DNA from: Novosphingobium sp. Leaf2
GTDB lineage: Bacteria > Pseudomonadota > Alphaproteobacteria > Sphingomonadales > Sphingomonadaceae
Direction: 5' to 3'
Length of the DNA: 64,000 nucleotides
Assembly: GCF_001421325.1 (NCBI RefSeq)
Contig: NZ_LMJY01000001.1
Coordinates: 379,501-443,500 of the forward strand
A program made the position numbers and the translations under genes. The notes under the pieces are model-generated. The model was given only the letters and a program-made list of their open reading frames with translations, was not told the DNA's origin and did no database searches. Below, in pieces: positions 1-9,675 of the stretch. Position 1 is the stretch's first letter. The number at the start of each line of letters is the position of its first letter.

Positions 1-422
1 TGGAGTTCTGCCCCCAGGGCACGCTGGCTGAGCGGATGCGGGCCGGGGGCGCTGGGATTCCCGGCTTCTACACCAAAACCGGCGTGGGCACCCAGGTGGC
101 CGAGGGCAAGGAAACCAAGGTGTTCCGGGGCGAGGAATACCTGCTGGAAGAAGGCATCTTCGCCGATCTGGCCATCGTCAAGGCGTGGAAGGCGGACGAG
201 ACCGGGAACGTGGTCTTCCGCAAGACGGCCCGCAACTTCAATGTGCCGGCTGCCACGTGCGGGAAAATCTGCGTGGTGGAAGTGGAGGAGATTGTGCCGA
301 CCGGAAGCCTCGATCCAGACGCCATCCACCTGCCCGGCGTCTTCGTTCAGCGCATTGTGCTGGGCGCGCCGTACGACAAGAAGATCGAATTCGTGACCAC
401 GCGCGCGCGGGAGGCCGTATAA
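1..422 (+). CDS. scoA: 3-oxoacid CoA-transferase subunit A (C-terminal part)
   Basis: The reading frame is open at the left window edge, so only about the last 140 residues of this subunit are visible. With the next gene it forms the heteromeric enzyme that moves CoA from succinyl-CoA (or another acyl-CoA) to acetoacetate, the entry step for ketone-body and PHB-derived carbon. The residues around [10 protein letters not shown] and the ending after a Phe-Val-Thr-Thr stretch fit the family. Its TAA stop overlaps the ATG of subunit B by one base (TAATG), which indicates translational coupling. The exact acyl-CoA donor cannot be told from sequence; AtoD is the alternative name. Confidence 0.9.
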   Translation, partial: EFCPQGTLAERMRAGGAGIPGFYTKTGVGTQVAEGKETKVFRGEEYLLEEGIFADLAIVKAWKADETGNVVFRKTARNFNVPAATCGKICVVEVEEIVPTGSLDPDAIHLPGVFVQRIVLGAPYDKKIEFVTTRAREAV

Positions 423-1072
423 TGTCGCAGGAAACCAAAGGCTGGACCCGCAACGAAATGGCCGCGCGCGCGGCGAAGGAACTGCAGGACGGGTTCTACG
501 TGAACCTGGGCATCGGCATCCCGACGCTGGTGGCAAACTACGTCCCAGCCGACATCACCGTCACGCTGCAAAGCGAAAACGGGATGCTGGGCATCGGCCC
601 TTTTCCTTATCCGGAAGACGTGGACCCGGACCTTATCAACGCCGGCAAGCAGACGATCAGCGAACTGCCGCATTCTGCTTATTTCGATAGCGCCACCAGC
701 TTCGGCATGATCCGGGGCGGGCATATCGACCTGACCGTGCTTGGTGCGATGGAAGTGGCGCAAAACGGCGACATCGCCAACTGGATGGTGCCCGGCAAGA
801 TGATCAAGGGCATGGGCGGGGCGATGGACCTTGTTGCCGGGGTCAAGAAGATCATCGTGGTGATGGAGCATACGTCCAAGAACGGCGATCCCAAGTTCAT
901 CCCGGAATGCACCCTGCCGCTGACGGGGCGCCACGTGGTGGACATGATCATCACCGACCTGGCCGTGTTCCAGCGGCGCGATCATGACAGCCCGTTCCGG
1001 TTAGTGGAACTGGCGCCGGGCGTCAGCGCCGACGAGGTGGCCGCCAAGACGACGGCGCACTACGTAAGCTGA
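422..1072 (+). CDS. scoB: 3-oxoacid CoA-transferase subunit B
   Basis: A 216-residue protein, the usual length for this subunit. It carries the catalytic glutamate (Glu52 in a Ser-Glu-Asn-Gly motif), which forms the enzyme-CoA thioester in this family. A glycine-rich Leu-Gly-Ile-Gly-Ile-Pro segment lies just before it. The start is the ATG that overlaps the subunit A stop; longer in-frame starts lie inside scoA and are not credible. Succinyl-CoA:3-ketoacid transferase (ScoB) is favoured over AtoA by overall resemblance, but this is not certain. Confidence 0.92.
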   Translation: MSQETKGWTRNEMAARAAKELQDGFYVNLGIGIPTLVANYVPADITVTLQSENGMLGIGPFPYPEDVDPDLINAGKQTISELPHSAYFDSATSFGMIRGGHIDLTVLGAMEVAQNGDIANWMVPGKMIKGMGGAMDLVAGVKKIIVVMEHTSKNGDPKFIPECTLPLTGRHVVDMIITDLAVFQRRDHDSPFRLVELAPGVSADEVAAKTTAHYVS

Positions 1073-1145
1073 CCCGATTCTGGCGGGGGGCTCGCCAGCA
1101 TCGGGGTCACAGGGTATCATCGGCGCATTGCGCGCCGGAGAGACC

Positions 1146-1832
1146 ATGACGTACACGTTGATTACCGCAAACCGGAACTACTCCAGCTGGTCGCTGCGGC
1201 CCTGGGTGCTGATGAAAGCGCTTGGCATCGCCTTCGAAGACGAGCTGGAGCCGTTCGCCATGCCGGTGAACTACGATTCCTTCCGCAGCTTTTCGCCGAC
1301 CGGCCAGGTGCCGGTGCTGATCGACGAGGCGCGCACGATCTGGGATTCGCTGGGCATCTGCCTGTATCTGGCCGATCGGCACGCCGGCATCTGGCCTTCG
1401 GACCATGACGCCCGCGCCTTTGCGCAAAGCGCGGTGTGCGAAATGCACGCCGGGTTCCCGAACCTGCGCGCGCGCTGCACGATGAACGTGGGCGTGCGGG
1501 TGCGTCCGCGTGAAATGGGCGGGCAGCTGCTGCGCGAGATATTCCGGCTGCGCGAATTGTTCGAGGACGGGCTTTCCCGCTTCGGCGGACCGTGGCTGGC
1601 CGGGCCATCTTTCAGCGCGATCGATGCGTTCTATGCGCCCGTGGCCTTTCGGGTGCGCACCTATGGCCTGGATGTGGGCCGCGGACACGCTTGGGTGGAC
1701 ACCATGCTGGCGCACCCCGCCATGCGGCAGTGGGAAGCCGAGGCGCTGGCCGAAACCTGGCGGGAGGACAGTCATGAGGCCGAACTCGCAGAGGCGGGAG
1801 AAATCGTCGCGGATTATCGCAATGGCGCGTGA
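1146..1832 (+). CDS. Glutathione S-transferase family protein
   Basis: A 228-residue soluble protein with the two-domain GST layout: an N-terminal thioredoxin-like half (about residues 1-80) containing Asn-Tyr-Ser-Ser-Trp-Ser-Leu-Arg, where a serine usually activates glutathione, and a helical C-terminal half. The ATG at 1146 is preferred over one six codons upstream because GGAG ends six bases before it. It is followed by a glutathione peroxidase gene on the same strand, so both may act in detoxification of electrophiles and peroxides. The physiological substrate cannot be read from sequence. Confidence 0.85.
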   Translation: MTYTLITANRNYSSWSLRPWVLMKALGIAFEDELEPFAMPVNYDSFRSFSPTGQVPVLIDEARTIWDSLGICLYLADRHAGIWPSDHDARAFAQSAVCEMHAGFPNLRARCTMNVGVRVRPREMGGQLLREIFRLRELFEDGLSRFGGPWLAGPSFSAIDAFYAPVAFRVRTYGLDVGRGHAWVDTMLAHPAMRQWEAEALAETWREDSHEAELAEAGEIVADYRNGA

Positions 1833-1896
1833 TGCCTTGCAGGTGCCATGCGCGGTATCCATAACCTGCGAGCACACAGCAACCGGAGTTTCCTGA

Positions 1897-2442
1897 ATGA
1901 CCGACCTTGCCACCATTCCGCTCAGCCGCATCGACGGTCAGCCCGACAGCCTGGCCCAGCACGCCGGCAAGGTGCTGCTGGTGGTCAACGTCGCGTCGAA
2001 GTGCGGCCTCACGCCGCAGTACGAAGGGCTTGAGGCGCTGTACAAGGAAAAGAAGGATGAGGGCTTCGAGGTGCTGGGCTTTCCGGCCAACGATTTCGGC
2101 GCGCAGGAGCCCGGCTCGCATGAGGAAATCGCCGAGTTCTGCTCGCTGAACTACGGCGTGTCCTTCCCGCTGTTCGCCAAGGCCGATGTTACCGGCGATA
2201 CCAAGCAGCCGCTCTATGCCGCGCTGACGCAGGCCGCGCCAACCAAGCAGGGCGATGCGGAGGGCATGCGCAGCAAGCTGAAGGGCTATGGAATGACCCC
2301 TACCGAGGACCCCGAAGTGCTGTGGAACTTCGAAAAGTTCCTGATCGGGCGCGACGGGACGGTAGTGGCCCGCTTTGCACCGGGCACTGAGCCCAAGGAT
2401 CCCGCGCTGGTAAGCGCGATCGAGGCCGAACTGGCCAAGTAA
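1897..2442 (+). CDS. Glutathione peroxidase family thiol peroxidase
   Basis: A 181-residue protein of the GPx family that reduces hydroperoxides using glutathione or thioredoxin. The peroxidatic cysteine is Cys36 in Asn-Val-Ala-Ser-Lys-Cys-Gly. The conserved Phe-Pro-Ala-Asn-Asp-Phe-Gly-Ala-Gln-Glu and Trp-Asn-Phe-Glu-Lys-Phe motifs supply the glutamine, tryptophan and asparagine of the active site. It uses cysteine, not selenocysteine, as is normal in bacteria. There is no signal peptide, so it is cytoplasmic. It lies 64 bases after the GST gene. Confidence 0.92.
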   Translation: MTDLATIPLSRIDGQPDSLAQHAGKVLLVVNVASKCGLTPQYEGLEALYKEKKDEGFEVLGFPANDFGAQEPGSHEEIAEFCSLNYGVSFPLFAKADVTGDTKQPLYAALTQAAPTKQGDAEGMRSKLKGYGMTPTEDPEVLWNFEKFLIGRDGTVVARFAPGTEPKDPALVSAIEAELAK

Positions 2443-2478
2443 GCGACTGTATGTCCGTTACCGGCCCGGCTTGCGTAT

Positions 2479-3342
2479 TCAGGCCGGGCCGGTCGCGACA
2501 GGCCGGCTGGGGTCGGTGATCCACGCGCTCCACGAGCCGGGATAAAGCTGGCCCGCCGGCAGCCCCGCCACCGCCATCGCCAAGGCGTTATGGCAGGCGC
2601 TGACGCCTGACCCGCATTGCAGGATCGCCGGTGCGCCTTTCAGCAGATTGGCGAAGGCTGCTGCTAATGTTTCAGGCGCCTGGAAGTGGCCGTCGCTGGT
2701 GAGGTTATCGCGGAACCAGCGGTTGCGCGCGCCGGGAATGTGGCCGGACACCGGATCGATGGCGTCTGGCCCGCCGGCAAAGCGCGCCGGGTCACGCGCG
2801 TCCAGCACTTGTGCCTGGGGGCTGGCGATATTGGCCAGGACCTGCTCGGTGCCGAGCGGCGCGGGCACGAGCGGATCGCCGGCTTCGAAGTCTCCGCTGG
2901 CGGTGGCGGCGGCCCGGCCCTTTTCCAGCGGCAGCCCGGCGGCTTGCCAGGCCTGCAGCCCGCCATCGAGCACCGCGACCGGCGCATGGCCCATCCAGCG
3001 CAGCAGCCACCAGGCCCGCGCAGCCCACAGGCCGCCGCTGGCATCGTAGGCCACCACTTGCTGGTCCTTGCGCAGTCCTTGCGCGCGCAGCCAGGCCGCC
3101 AATGCCACGCGCGCCGGCAAGGGATGGCGGCCATTCTCGCCATCGGGGGGAGAGGACAAGTCCTCCTCCAGATGCGCATAGCGGGCACCGGGGATATGGC
3201 CTTTGCCGTATGCCGCGATGCCGGCATCGGGCGCGCCCAGTTCAAAGGCGCAATCCAGCAACAGCACTGGGCCCCCGGTCGACAACAGGTGCCTGAGCGC
3301 ATTGACGCTGATCAGCGTTTTGTAAACCATCGTCGTCGACAC
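2479..3342 (-). CDS. sseA: Sulfurtransferase, 3-mercaptopyruvate type (tandem rhodanese)
   Basis: A protein of 287 residues with two rhodanese domains (roughly 10-140 and 165-280). Only the second has the active cysteine, Cys243 in Cys-Gly-Ser-Gly-Val-Ser-Ala, a loop typical of 3-mercaptopyruvate sulfurtransferases rather than thiosulfate rhodaneses. It would transfer sulfur from mercaptopyruvate to thiol or cyanide acceptors in the cytoplasm. The GTG at 3342 is preferred because AGGGG lies about nine bases upstream; an ATG four codons later is the alternative. It lies downstream of ppa but beyond a terminator, so it probably has its own promoter. Confidence 0.88.
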   Translation of the reverse strand: MSTTMVYKTLISVNALRHLLSTGGPVLLLDCAFELGAPDAGIAAYGKGHIPGARYAHLEEDLSSPPDGENGRHPLPARVALAAWLRAQGLRKDQQVVAYDASGGLWAARAWWLLRWMGHAPVAVLDGGLQAWQAAGLPLEKGRAAATASGDFEAGDPLVPAPLGTEQVLANIASPQAQVLDARDPARFAGGPDAIDPVSGHIPGARNRWFRDNLTSDGHFQAPETLAAAFANLLKGAPAILQCGSGVSACHNALAMAVAGLPAGQLYPGSWSAWITDPSRPVATGPA

Positions 3343-3429
3343 CGTATGTTACCCCTGACGCGGCTTTGTGTACGCACGAGCGATGGCAGCGCAAGGGCAG
3401 CCATCGGCAGGGACCGCGGTGCGACCACC

Positions 3430-3466
3430 AAAAAAAAGGGCCGGCAGTACGACTGCCGACCCTTTT
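3430..3466 (-). terminator. Rho-independent terminator of ppa
   Basis: An 11-bp stem (arms 3438-3448 and 3452-3462, one G-U pair in the minus-strand RNA) with a 3-base loop is followed on the minus strand by eight Ts. The A-run before and T-run after the hairpin mean it could also work on the other strand. It sits between the end of ppa and the start of the sulfurtransferase gene, both on the minus strand. Confidence 0.85.
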
Positions 3467-3500
3467 GCATGGGCTGGATACATGTACCCGAAAAGGCTTT

Positions 3501-4043
3501 TTATCCGGCCTTTTCAGCTTCGTTGTAGCGGTCGATCGCTTCCAGGATGATGCGCTTGGCATCGTCTGCGCCGCCCCAAGTGCCGACGCGAACCCATTTT
3601 TCCTTTTCGAGGTCTTTGTAGTGGGTGAAGAAATGCTCGACCTGCTTGTAGACGATTTCGGGCAGATCGTCCTTTTCGGCCACGTTGGAATAGTATGGGA
3701 AGGTCGAATCGATCGGCACGCACAGCAGCTTTTCATCGCCGCCATGCTCGTCTTCCAGGTTGAGCACCGCGATCGGGCGCACGCGCACGACGCAGCCGGG
3801 AATGAAGGGCGAGCGGGCCACGACCAGCGCATCCAGCGGATCGCCGTCGGGCGACAGGGTGTGGGGCACGAAGCCGTAGTTGGCAGGATAGCGCATCGGC
3901 GTGTGCAGGATGCGATCGACGAACAGCGCGCCGGAAGCCTTGTCGAATTCATACTTCACCGGCTCACCGCCGACCGGGACTTCGATGATGACGTTCAGGC
4001 TTTCGGGCGGATTGTCGCCAATGGGGATCATGTCGATGCGCAT
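3501..4043 (-). CDS. ppa: Inorganic pyrophosphatase, soluble family I
   Basis: A 180-residue enzyme hydrolysing pyrophosphate to two phosphates, which pulls biosynthetic reactions forward. The metal-binding signature Asp-Gly-Asp-Pro-Leu-Asp (Asp66, Asp68, Asp71) is intact and the length matches bacterial family I enzymes (about 175-180). It is monocistronic by layout: a clear terminator follows it, and a 160-base gap with no recognised element separates it from the M61 peptidase gene upstream. Confidence 0.97.
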   Translation of the reverse strand: MRIDMIPIGDNPPESLNVIIEVPVGGEPVKYEFDKASGALFVDRILHTPMRYPANYGFVPHTLSPDGDPLDALVVARSPFIPGCVVRVRPIAVLNLEDEHGGDEKLLCVPIDSTFPYYSNVAEKDDLPEIVYKQVEHFFTHYKDLEKEKWVRVGTWGGADDAKRIILEAIDRYNEAEKAG

Positions 4044-4203
4044 AACGGTCCTTTTCTACGGCCTTAGTCTTTCGTGCCCCCCGGCACGTGCGCGCGGGCT
4101 TAGCGGCGGGCCAGTCGCGTCGCAACAGCCATTTTGGGCAGACAAACCACCGCGCCGCGCCGCTCACGGACCAGGTCCGGGCGGCCGCGGCGGGTAGGAA
4201 AGA

Positions 4204-6144
4204 CTATTTCGCGCGCGCGGTCAGCAGGCGATCCAGGCCGTTCGGCTTGCCCGGCGTCGTGCTTTCCAGCCACGGATAGCGCAGGCCGCCGTGGTAATCG
4301 ATGACGACGGTTTCATAGCGCTCGCCGCGCTTCACCAGCAGGCTGATCGGTGCTTTGCCTGTCTTGGCGGCGGTGATCGTATCCTTCATCACGTCTTCGT
4401 CGTAGGCGCGCCCATTGATCGCCACCACCTTGGCGCCGTTGACGATGCCCGCGTTGAAGGCGCGCCCATCCCACAAGGTGGACTTCACCTCGCCGTCCTT
4501 GCCTAGCACGATGCCCAGCGAATACGTCAGGTCGAGGACCTTGCGATCGTCGGTCACGCCCTTGGAATAGCTGTTGGGCTTGTCTTTCCACACCAACTTG
4601 TAGCCGGCCATCTCCACCCCCTTCATCGGGGCGGGCTGGTTGGTGGCGTAGATGCGGGTGCGCAGGAAACTGGCCCAGTCGTATGGGTAGACGCCGTTCA
4701 GCGTGTTCACCACATCGTCGAAGGTGTAGGTCACCTCGCCCCAGTCCCCGTCGCGGATGCCGAAGAACGCGCGGGCGAAATCGTCCAGCCCCTTGGCGCC
4801 GCGCGTGCCCTGGCGGATGATCTGGTCCGCTTCCAGCCAGGTCAGCGCGCCTTCGACGTAGTAGTCCTCGTTGCGGGTCAGCGAGCTGTAAGGCAGCGGC
4901 TTGCGCAAGTTGAGCTGCGGGGCGTTGACGGTGTCTTCCACCGACCGCCAGGCGCGGCCCGGCGTGCCTTCGGCGTAGGTTGCGACGGCGTTGGCGAACA
5001 TTGCCATCACCGTGTCGCGCGTCTGGATGCCCGAGCGCGCGGCCAGCACATAGCCCCAGAACTGCGTCTGCCCTTCATAGACCCACAGCAGAGTGTTCTG
5101 CATCGGCTGCTGGTAATCGGGGGTCCACAAGTCAGCCGGGCGGCGGAACTTGCCGTTCCAGCTGTGGACGAATTCGTGCGGGATCACGTTGCGATCCCAG
5201 TCCATCTTGTCCCAGTCGATCCAGGTCTTGGGCTCCATCTGGTTTTCGCTGGAGCGGTGATGCTCAAGCCCGATGCCGCCCATGCGATCGGTCAGCGCCA
5301 GCAGGAAATCGTAATGATCGAAATGGCGCGCCCCGAAAGTGGTGAGCGCCTCGTTCACCAGGTTGCGATAGGTCTGCATGTGATCGGGGGTGATCGCCAG
5401 CAGGTTGGGCTCGTCCGCCACGACATCCATCGACACGCCTTTGCCCAGATCCCAGCGCTGCGCGTTGATGCCGGCAAACACGGGCGAATCGACCAGGCGT
5501 TCAAAGTCGATGGCGTTCCACGTCACCGCATCGCCGGCTTTCGCCATGCCATCCAGCGCGGTGTAGACGGTCCAGCCTTTGGGGAAGGTGACGGTAGGCT
5601 TCACCTGGATGCCGCGCGTGTAATAACCGGCGGGATACAGGCTCATCTTTTCCCACTGCAGGTTCAGCATTTCCTGCGTCATGGTGATTCGCCCCTCGCT
5701 GTTTTGCAGGGGCGAAGTGTGGACGAACTTTGCCGTGACCTGCCGGGTGCCCTCCGGCAGCACGAGGCGGAACGCGTTGACCGCAACGGTATCGCGCACC
5801 CACGCGATTTCCTTGCCATCGGCGTAGAAGTGAATGTCGGCCAGCGACGCGAACGGCCCGGTTTCCGAGTGGTTGCCCGGCAGCCAGCCGGCCTGCAGCA
5901 GGATCAGATCGCGGGTTCCGGCCGCCACCGGAATCGTTTCGGTAACCCGGTAGACGCCGCGATCGGTATCGCTGGCGTCGATCTTCAGGCCGATGGTGCC
6001 GGCATAGGGCACATCGCGCGCGGCGGGGATCGCCGGCGGCAGCGGGGGCGCCATGGGGGTTGAACGGGTTGCATCCTGGGCCAGCACCGAAGTGGACAGC
6101 AGCAGGGAGGTGAAGAGGGTCGCGCCCGCGATGAAGTGTTTCAT
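4204..6144 (-). CDS. Secreted M61-family metallopeptidase with PDZ-like domain
   Basis: A 646-residue exported protein. The ATG at 6144 begins a clean signal peptide (Lys-His, a hydrophobic run, then a cut after Val-Leu-Ala); twelve upstream in-frame codons would spoil it. The zinc site His-Glu-Phe-Val-His (residues 323-327) followed by Ser-Trp-Asn is the M61 glycyl-aminopeptidase hallmark, preceded by the family Gly-Leu-Glu-His-His motif. The C-terminal part (about 530-620) resembles a PDZ domain with Ile-Asn-Gly-Arg. It is probably a periplasmic peptidase acting on glycine- or alanine-starting peptides. The divergent neighbour is hisS. Confidence 0.88.
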   Translation of the reverse strand: MKHFIAGATLFTSLLLSTSVLAQDATRSTPMAPPLPPAIPAARDVPYAGTIGLKIDASDTDRGVYRVTETIPVAAGTRDLILLQAGWLPGNHSETGPFASLADIHFYADGKEIAWVRDTVAVNAFRLVLPEGTRQVTAKFVHTSPLQNSEGRITMTQEMLNLQWEKMSLYPAGYYTRGIQVKPTVTFPKGWTVYTALDGMAKAGDAVTWNAIDFERLVDSPVFAGINAQRWDLGKGVSMDVVADEPNLLAITPDHMQTYRNLVNEALTTFGARHFDHYDFLLALTDRMGGIGLEHHRSSENQMEPKTWIDWDKMDWDRNVIPHEFVHSWNGKFRRPADLWTPDYQQPMQNTLLWVYEGQTQFWGYVLAARSGIQTRDTVMAMFANAVATYAEGTPGRAWRSVEDTVNAPQLNLRKPLPYSSLTRNEDYYVEGALTWLEADQIIRQGTRGAKGLDDFARAFFGIRDGDWGEVTYTFDDVVNTLNGVYPYDWASFLRTRIYATNQPAPMKGVEMAGYKLVWKDKPNSYSKGVTDDRKVLDLTYSLGIVLGKDGEVKSTLWDGRAFNAGIVNGAKVVAINGRAYDEDVMKDTITAAKTGKAPISLLVKRGERYETVVIDYHGGLRYPWLESTTPGKPNGLDRLLTARAK

Positions 6145-6257
6145 TGCGCGATACTTTGCGCTTGTTGCCGCATTTGGCAACCATCCAATCGCATCCCGAT
6201 GGCATTGATGTTGCGCTATACCTTTTCCCTTCCCACCATTCCGGCTAAGCGCGCGCG

Positions 6258-7502
6258 ATGAACACTACCCCCCAGGCCATTCGCGGAACCCAGGACATCT
6301 TCGGCGCCGACGCCGAGGCATTCGCCCACGTCGTCGAGACGTTCGAGCGCGTGCGCAAGCTGTATCGCTTCCGCCGCGTGGAAATGCCGGTGTTCGAAAA
6401 GACCGCCGTGTTCTCCCGCTCGCTTGGGGAAACGACCGACGTGGTGTCCAAGGAGATGTATTCGTTCGAGGATCGCGGCGGCGAATCGCTGACGCTGCGG
6501 CCCGAATTCACCGCCGGCATCGCGCGGGCTTACCTTACGGACGGGTGGAAGCAGTACGCGCCGCTGAAAGTGGCCACCCACGGTCCGCTGTTTCGGTACG
6601 AGCGCCCCCAGAAGGGTCGCTACCGCCAGTTTCACCAGATCGACGCCGAAGTGATCGGCGCGGCGGAACCGCTGGCCGATGTGGAACTGCTGGTGATGGC
6701 CGACCAGCTGCTCAAGGAACTGGGCATCGCCGATGGCGTGACCTTGCAGCTCAACACCCTAGGCGATGCGGCCAGTCGCGATGCGTGGCGCGCCGCGCTG
6801 GTCGAGTATTTCCGTGACCACCGCGATTCGCTGAGCGAGGATTCTCAGGACCGGCTGGAGCGCAACCCCTTGCGCATCCTTGATTCCAAAGACCCGCGCG
6901 ACAAGCCTTTCACCGCCGACGCCCCCAGGATCGACGATTTCCTGAGCGGCCAGGCGCAGGATTTCTTCGGCGCGGTGACGCAAGGACTGGCCGCCGCCTC
7001 GGTGGACTTCGTGCGTGCCCCGGCGCTGGTGCGTGGGCTGGACTATTATCGCCACACCGCGTTCGAATTCGTCACCGACCGGCTGGGCGCGCAAGGCACC
7101 GTGCTGGGCGGCGGCCGCTACGATGGGTTGATGGCAGCGCTGGGCGGGCCGGAAACCCCGGCAGTCGGCTGGGCAGCGGGCATCGAGCGGCTGGCGATGT
7201 TGGTGGCGGACGCGGGGCAAGTGACCGAGACACCACTCACTGCGATTCTGGCGGTGGAGGATGACGCCGCGCTCGGCTTTGCAATCAAAGCCGTCACCGC
7301 GCTGCGGCATCAGGGCATCGATTGCGAAATGATCGCCAGCGGCTCACCGCGCAAGCGCTTCGACAAGGCCGTCAAATCCGGGGCGCTGGTGCTCGTCTCG
7401 TTCGGCATGAAGGACGGCCTTCCCGCCGCCAACCTGCGCTCCGGGGAAACCAGCGCCGAGCGTTTGGCCGTGGAGCAGGTGCTGGTGTCCCTTCGCCCGT
7501 GA
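6258..7502 (+). CDS. hisS: Histidyl-tRNA synthetase
   Basis: A 414-residue class II synthetase charging tRNA-His. It shows motif 2 ([10 protein letters not shown]), the histidine-specific Leu-Val-Arg-Gly-Leu-Asp-Tyr-Tyr segment near residue 255, and motif 3 near Gly-Trp-Ala-Ala-Gly-Ile-Glu-Arg. The C-terminal anticodon-binding domain is present though short. It is first in a run hisS-prfA-prmC-DUF4167, an order shared by many alphaproteobacteria. Its TGA stop overlaps the GTG start of prfA. Confidence 0.97.
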   Translation: MNTTPQAIRGTQDIFGADAEAFAHVVETFERVRKLYRFRRVEMPVFEKTAVFSRSLGETTDVVSKEMYSFEDRGGESLTLRPEFTAGIARAYLTDGWKQYAPLKVATHGPLFRYERPQKGRYRQFHQIDAEVIGAAEPLADVELLVMADQLLKELGIADGVTLQLNTLGDAASRDAWRAALVEYFRDHRDSLSEDSQDRLERNPLRILDSKDPRDKPFTADAPRIDDFLSGQAQDFFGAVTQGLAAASVDFVRAPALVRGLDYYRHTAFEFVTDRLGAQGTVLGGGRYDGLMAALGGPETPAVGWAAGIERLAMLVADAGQVTETPLTAILAVEDDAALGFAIKAVTALRHQGIDCEMIASGSPRKRFDKAVKSGALVLVSFGMKDGLPAANLRSGETSAERLAVEQVLVSLRP

Positions 7503-8569
7503 GCATTTCCGATGCCCGTCTGGGCCAGCTTGCACACCGGCTGGCCGAACTCGAAGCGCGCCTGGCCTCCGGCACGCTGGAGGGGGATGCGTTCGTCGCC
7601 GCCAGCCGCGACTATGCCGAGCTTGAGCCGGTGGCCCGCGCGGCGAGCCATGTCGCGTCGATGCGCGGCGAGCTGCAATCGCTGGTCGAATTGCAGGACC
7701 CGGACCCTGAAATGCGGGCGATGGCTGCCGAGGAAGCCGCCCGCCTCAAGGCCGAATTGCCCGAGGCGGAACGCCGCCTTGCGATCGCCATGCTGCCGCG
7801 CGATGCAGCCGACGTACGCCCCGCGATGCTGGAAATTCGCGCCGGCACCGGGGGCGACGAAGCCGCGCTGTTCGCGGCGGACCTGTATCGGATGTACGAA
7901 CGCTACGCCGCCGAGCAGGGCTGGCGGGTGGAGATGGTCAGCGCCAACGCCAGCGATGTGGGCGGCTTCAAGGAAGTGGTGGCAAACGTCACCGGCTCTG
8001 GCGTGTTCGCCAAGCTGAAGTTCGAAAGTGGCGTCCACCGGGTGCAGCGCGTGCCGGTGACGGAAAGCGGGGGGCGCATCCACACCTCCGCCGCCACCGT
8101 GGCGGTGCTGCCCGAGCCGACCGAAGTGGACGTGCAGATCGAGGACAAGGACCTCAAGATCGACATCTACCGCGCGTCCGGCGCGGGCGGGCAGCACGTC
8201 AACACCACCGATTCGGCGGTGCGCATCACGCACTTGCCCTCCGGCCTGGTCGTCATCTGTCAGGACGAGCGCAGCCAGCACAAGAACAAGGCCAAGGCCA
8301 TGCAGGTCCTGCGCGCGCGTCTGTACGAAAAGATGCGGGAAGAAGCGCATGGCGAGCAGGCCGAGGCGCGCAAGGCGATGGTCGGCTCGGGCGACCGTTC
8401 CGAACGCATCCGCACGTACAATTTCCCGCAAGGGCGAGTCACCGATCACCGCATCAACCTGACGCTGCACCGTCTGCCCGAGATTCTGGAAGGGCCGGGG
8501 CTTGCCGAGATGATCGATGCGCTGATCGCGGAGGACGAGGCCAAACGGCTGGCGGCGATGGATGGCTGA
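7499..8569 (+). CDS. prfA: Peptide chain release factor 1
   Basis: This protein releases nascent chains at UAA and UAG codons. It contains the GGQ catalytic tripeptide (230-232) and a Pro-Val-Thr stop-codon recognition tripeptide (186-188), the P-x-T form that marks RF1 as opposed to RF2. Starting at the GTG at 7499, which overlaps the hisS stop by four bases (GTGA), gives 356 residues, the normal RF1 length. The open frame extends back inside hisS, but that would add an unrelated N-terminus. It overlaps prmC by eight bases, consistent with coupled synthesis of RF1 and its methylase. Confidence 0.97.
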   Translation: MSISDARLGQLAHRLAELEARLASGTLEGDAFVAASRDYAELEPVARAASHVASMRGELQSLVELQDPDPEMRAMAAEEAARLKAELPEAERRLAIAMLPRDAADVRPAMLEIRAGTGGDEAALFAADLYRMYERYAAEQGWRVEMVSANASDVGGFKEVVANVTGSGVFAKLKFESGVHRVQRVPVTESGGRIHTSAATVAVLPEPTEVDVQIEDKDLKIDIYRASGAGGQHVNTTDSAVRITHLPSGLVVICQDERSQHKNKAKAMQVLRARLYEKMREEAHGEQAEARKAMVGSGDRSERIRTYNFPQGRVTDHRINLTLHRLPEILEGPGLAEMIDALIAEDEAKRLAAMDG

Positions 8570-9410
8570 GGGGCGCCTGACGGTTGCCGAAGCGATCCGC
8601 ACCGCCGCGCAGGATCTGGCCGCCACCAGCGACACCGCCCGCCTCGATGCCGAAGTGCTGATGGCCCATGCGCTGGGGGTCAGCCGCTCCGACCTGCTGC
8701 TGCGCTGGATGCGTGAACCCGCCCCCGATGCTTTCGCCGCGCTGGTGGCGCGCCGGGCCACGCACGAGCCGGTCGCCTACATCACCGGGAGGGCGGAGTT
8801 TTACGGGCTGGACCTGGCCGTCTCCCCCGCCGTACTGATCCCGCGCGGTGACAGCGAGACGCTGATCGATGCCGCCAGGACGGTGCTGGCCGACCGTGCG
8901 CCCACCACCATTCTCGACCTTGGCACCGGGTCCGGCGCGCTGCTGCTGGCGGCGCTTTCGGTATGGCCCGCTGCGCAAGGGCTGGGGATCGATCGGTCGG
9001 CGGCGGCGCTGGAGGTGGCGACCGGCAACGCGATGCGCCATGCGCCCGGCGCTGACATGCGGCGGGGAGACTGGACGCAGCCCGGCTGGGCTGACGGTCT
9101 GGGGCGGTTCGACCTCGTGCTGGCCAATCCGCCTTACGTGGAGGATGCTGCCGCGCTGGCCCCCTCGGTCCGCGCGTTCGAGCCTGCCGGGGCGCTGTTC
9201 GCCGGGCCGGACGGTCTGGACGATTACCGCATCCTCGTGCCGCTGCTGCCACGCCTGCTGACCCCCGGCGGCATCGCGGTGGTGGAGATCGGCCACACCC
9301 AGGCAGGGTCGGTCGTGGCCCTGGGTACCAGCGCTGGCCTTTCCGCGCAGGTCTTCCGCGATCTGGGCGGGCGGGACCGGGCCATCGTATTTTCCGGCAT
9401 TAAGGTATAA
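8562..9410 (+). CDS. prmC: Release factor glutamine methyltransferase
   Basis: A 282-residue class I SAM methyltransferase that N5-methylates the glutamine of the release-factor GGQ motif. Motif I is Asp-Leu-Gly-Thr-Gly-Ser-Gly (119-125) and the catalytic Asn-Pro-Pro-Tyr is at 189-192, the signature of glutamine or asparagine amino-methylases. The N-terminal helical domain that grips the release factor is present (about 1-75). It overlaps its substrate gene prfA, and this pairing is widespread in bacteria. Confidence 0.95.
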   Translation: MAEGRLTVAEAIRTAAQDLAATSDTARLDAEVLMAHALGVSRSDLLLRWMREPAPDAFAALVARRATHEPVAYITGRAEFYGLDLAVSPAVLIPRGDSETLIDAARTVLADRAPTTILDLGTGSGALLLAALSVWPAAQGLGIDRSAAALEVATGNAMRHAPGADMRRGDWTQPGWADGLGRFDLVLANPPYVEDAAALAPSVRAFEPAGALFAGPDGLDDYRILVPLLPRLLTPGGIAVVEIGHTQAGSVVALGTSAGLSAQVFRDLGGRDRAIVFSGIKV

Positions 9411-9675
9411 AAAAGCCAAGTTTCCGCTTGGAATTTGGCGGCGCAATCCCTACTGACGTGTGTGAACCGGCATGTGGACGACGATTTTCCCACTCCTGGT
9501 TCGCCTCCACCATTTGCAGGCAGTCGCGGGATAACCGCTACGGCACACTGCAAAAGGGGAAACCCGCGGCAGCTCGGGGGGCGGTCGCGATCACGCTATG
9601 TACGGCATGCCGGTTTCGAGAGGACCGGCGATTGCCTGGGGCCGCAGGGCTCGGGGTTTTGAGGAAAGTCATCCC
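9411..9675 (+). other. Long untranslated gap before the DUF4167 gene
   Basis: A 265-base stretch without a convincing gene. A weak 5-bp hairpin (CCAAG/CTTGG near 9416-9431) follows the prmC stop. Several short open frames exist but none has a ribosome site or recognisable product. The last ten bases, GAGGAAAGTC, supply the Shine-Dalgarno sequence for the next gene. The region probably holds the promoter and leader of the DUF4167 gene, but no -35/-10 pair stands out. Confidence 0.4.

Noticed and set aside
7322..7498. Upstream in-frame extension of prfA through the end of hisS.
   Set aside because: It would add 59 residues of unrelated sequence; the GTGA overlap at 7499 gives the normal RF1 length.
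7310..8761. A 483-codon open frame on the minus strand opposite prfA and prmC.
   Set aside because: Antisense open frames are common in GC-rich genes; the plus strand encodes two well-defined proteins with intact motifs.
9661..9670. GAGGAAAGTC resembles the conserved 5' core of RNase P RNA.
   Set aside because: It is directly followed by the TTG start of the DUF4167 gene and serves as its ribosome site; no other RNase P elements follow.
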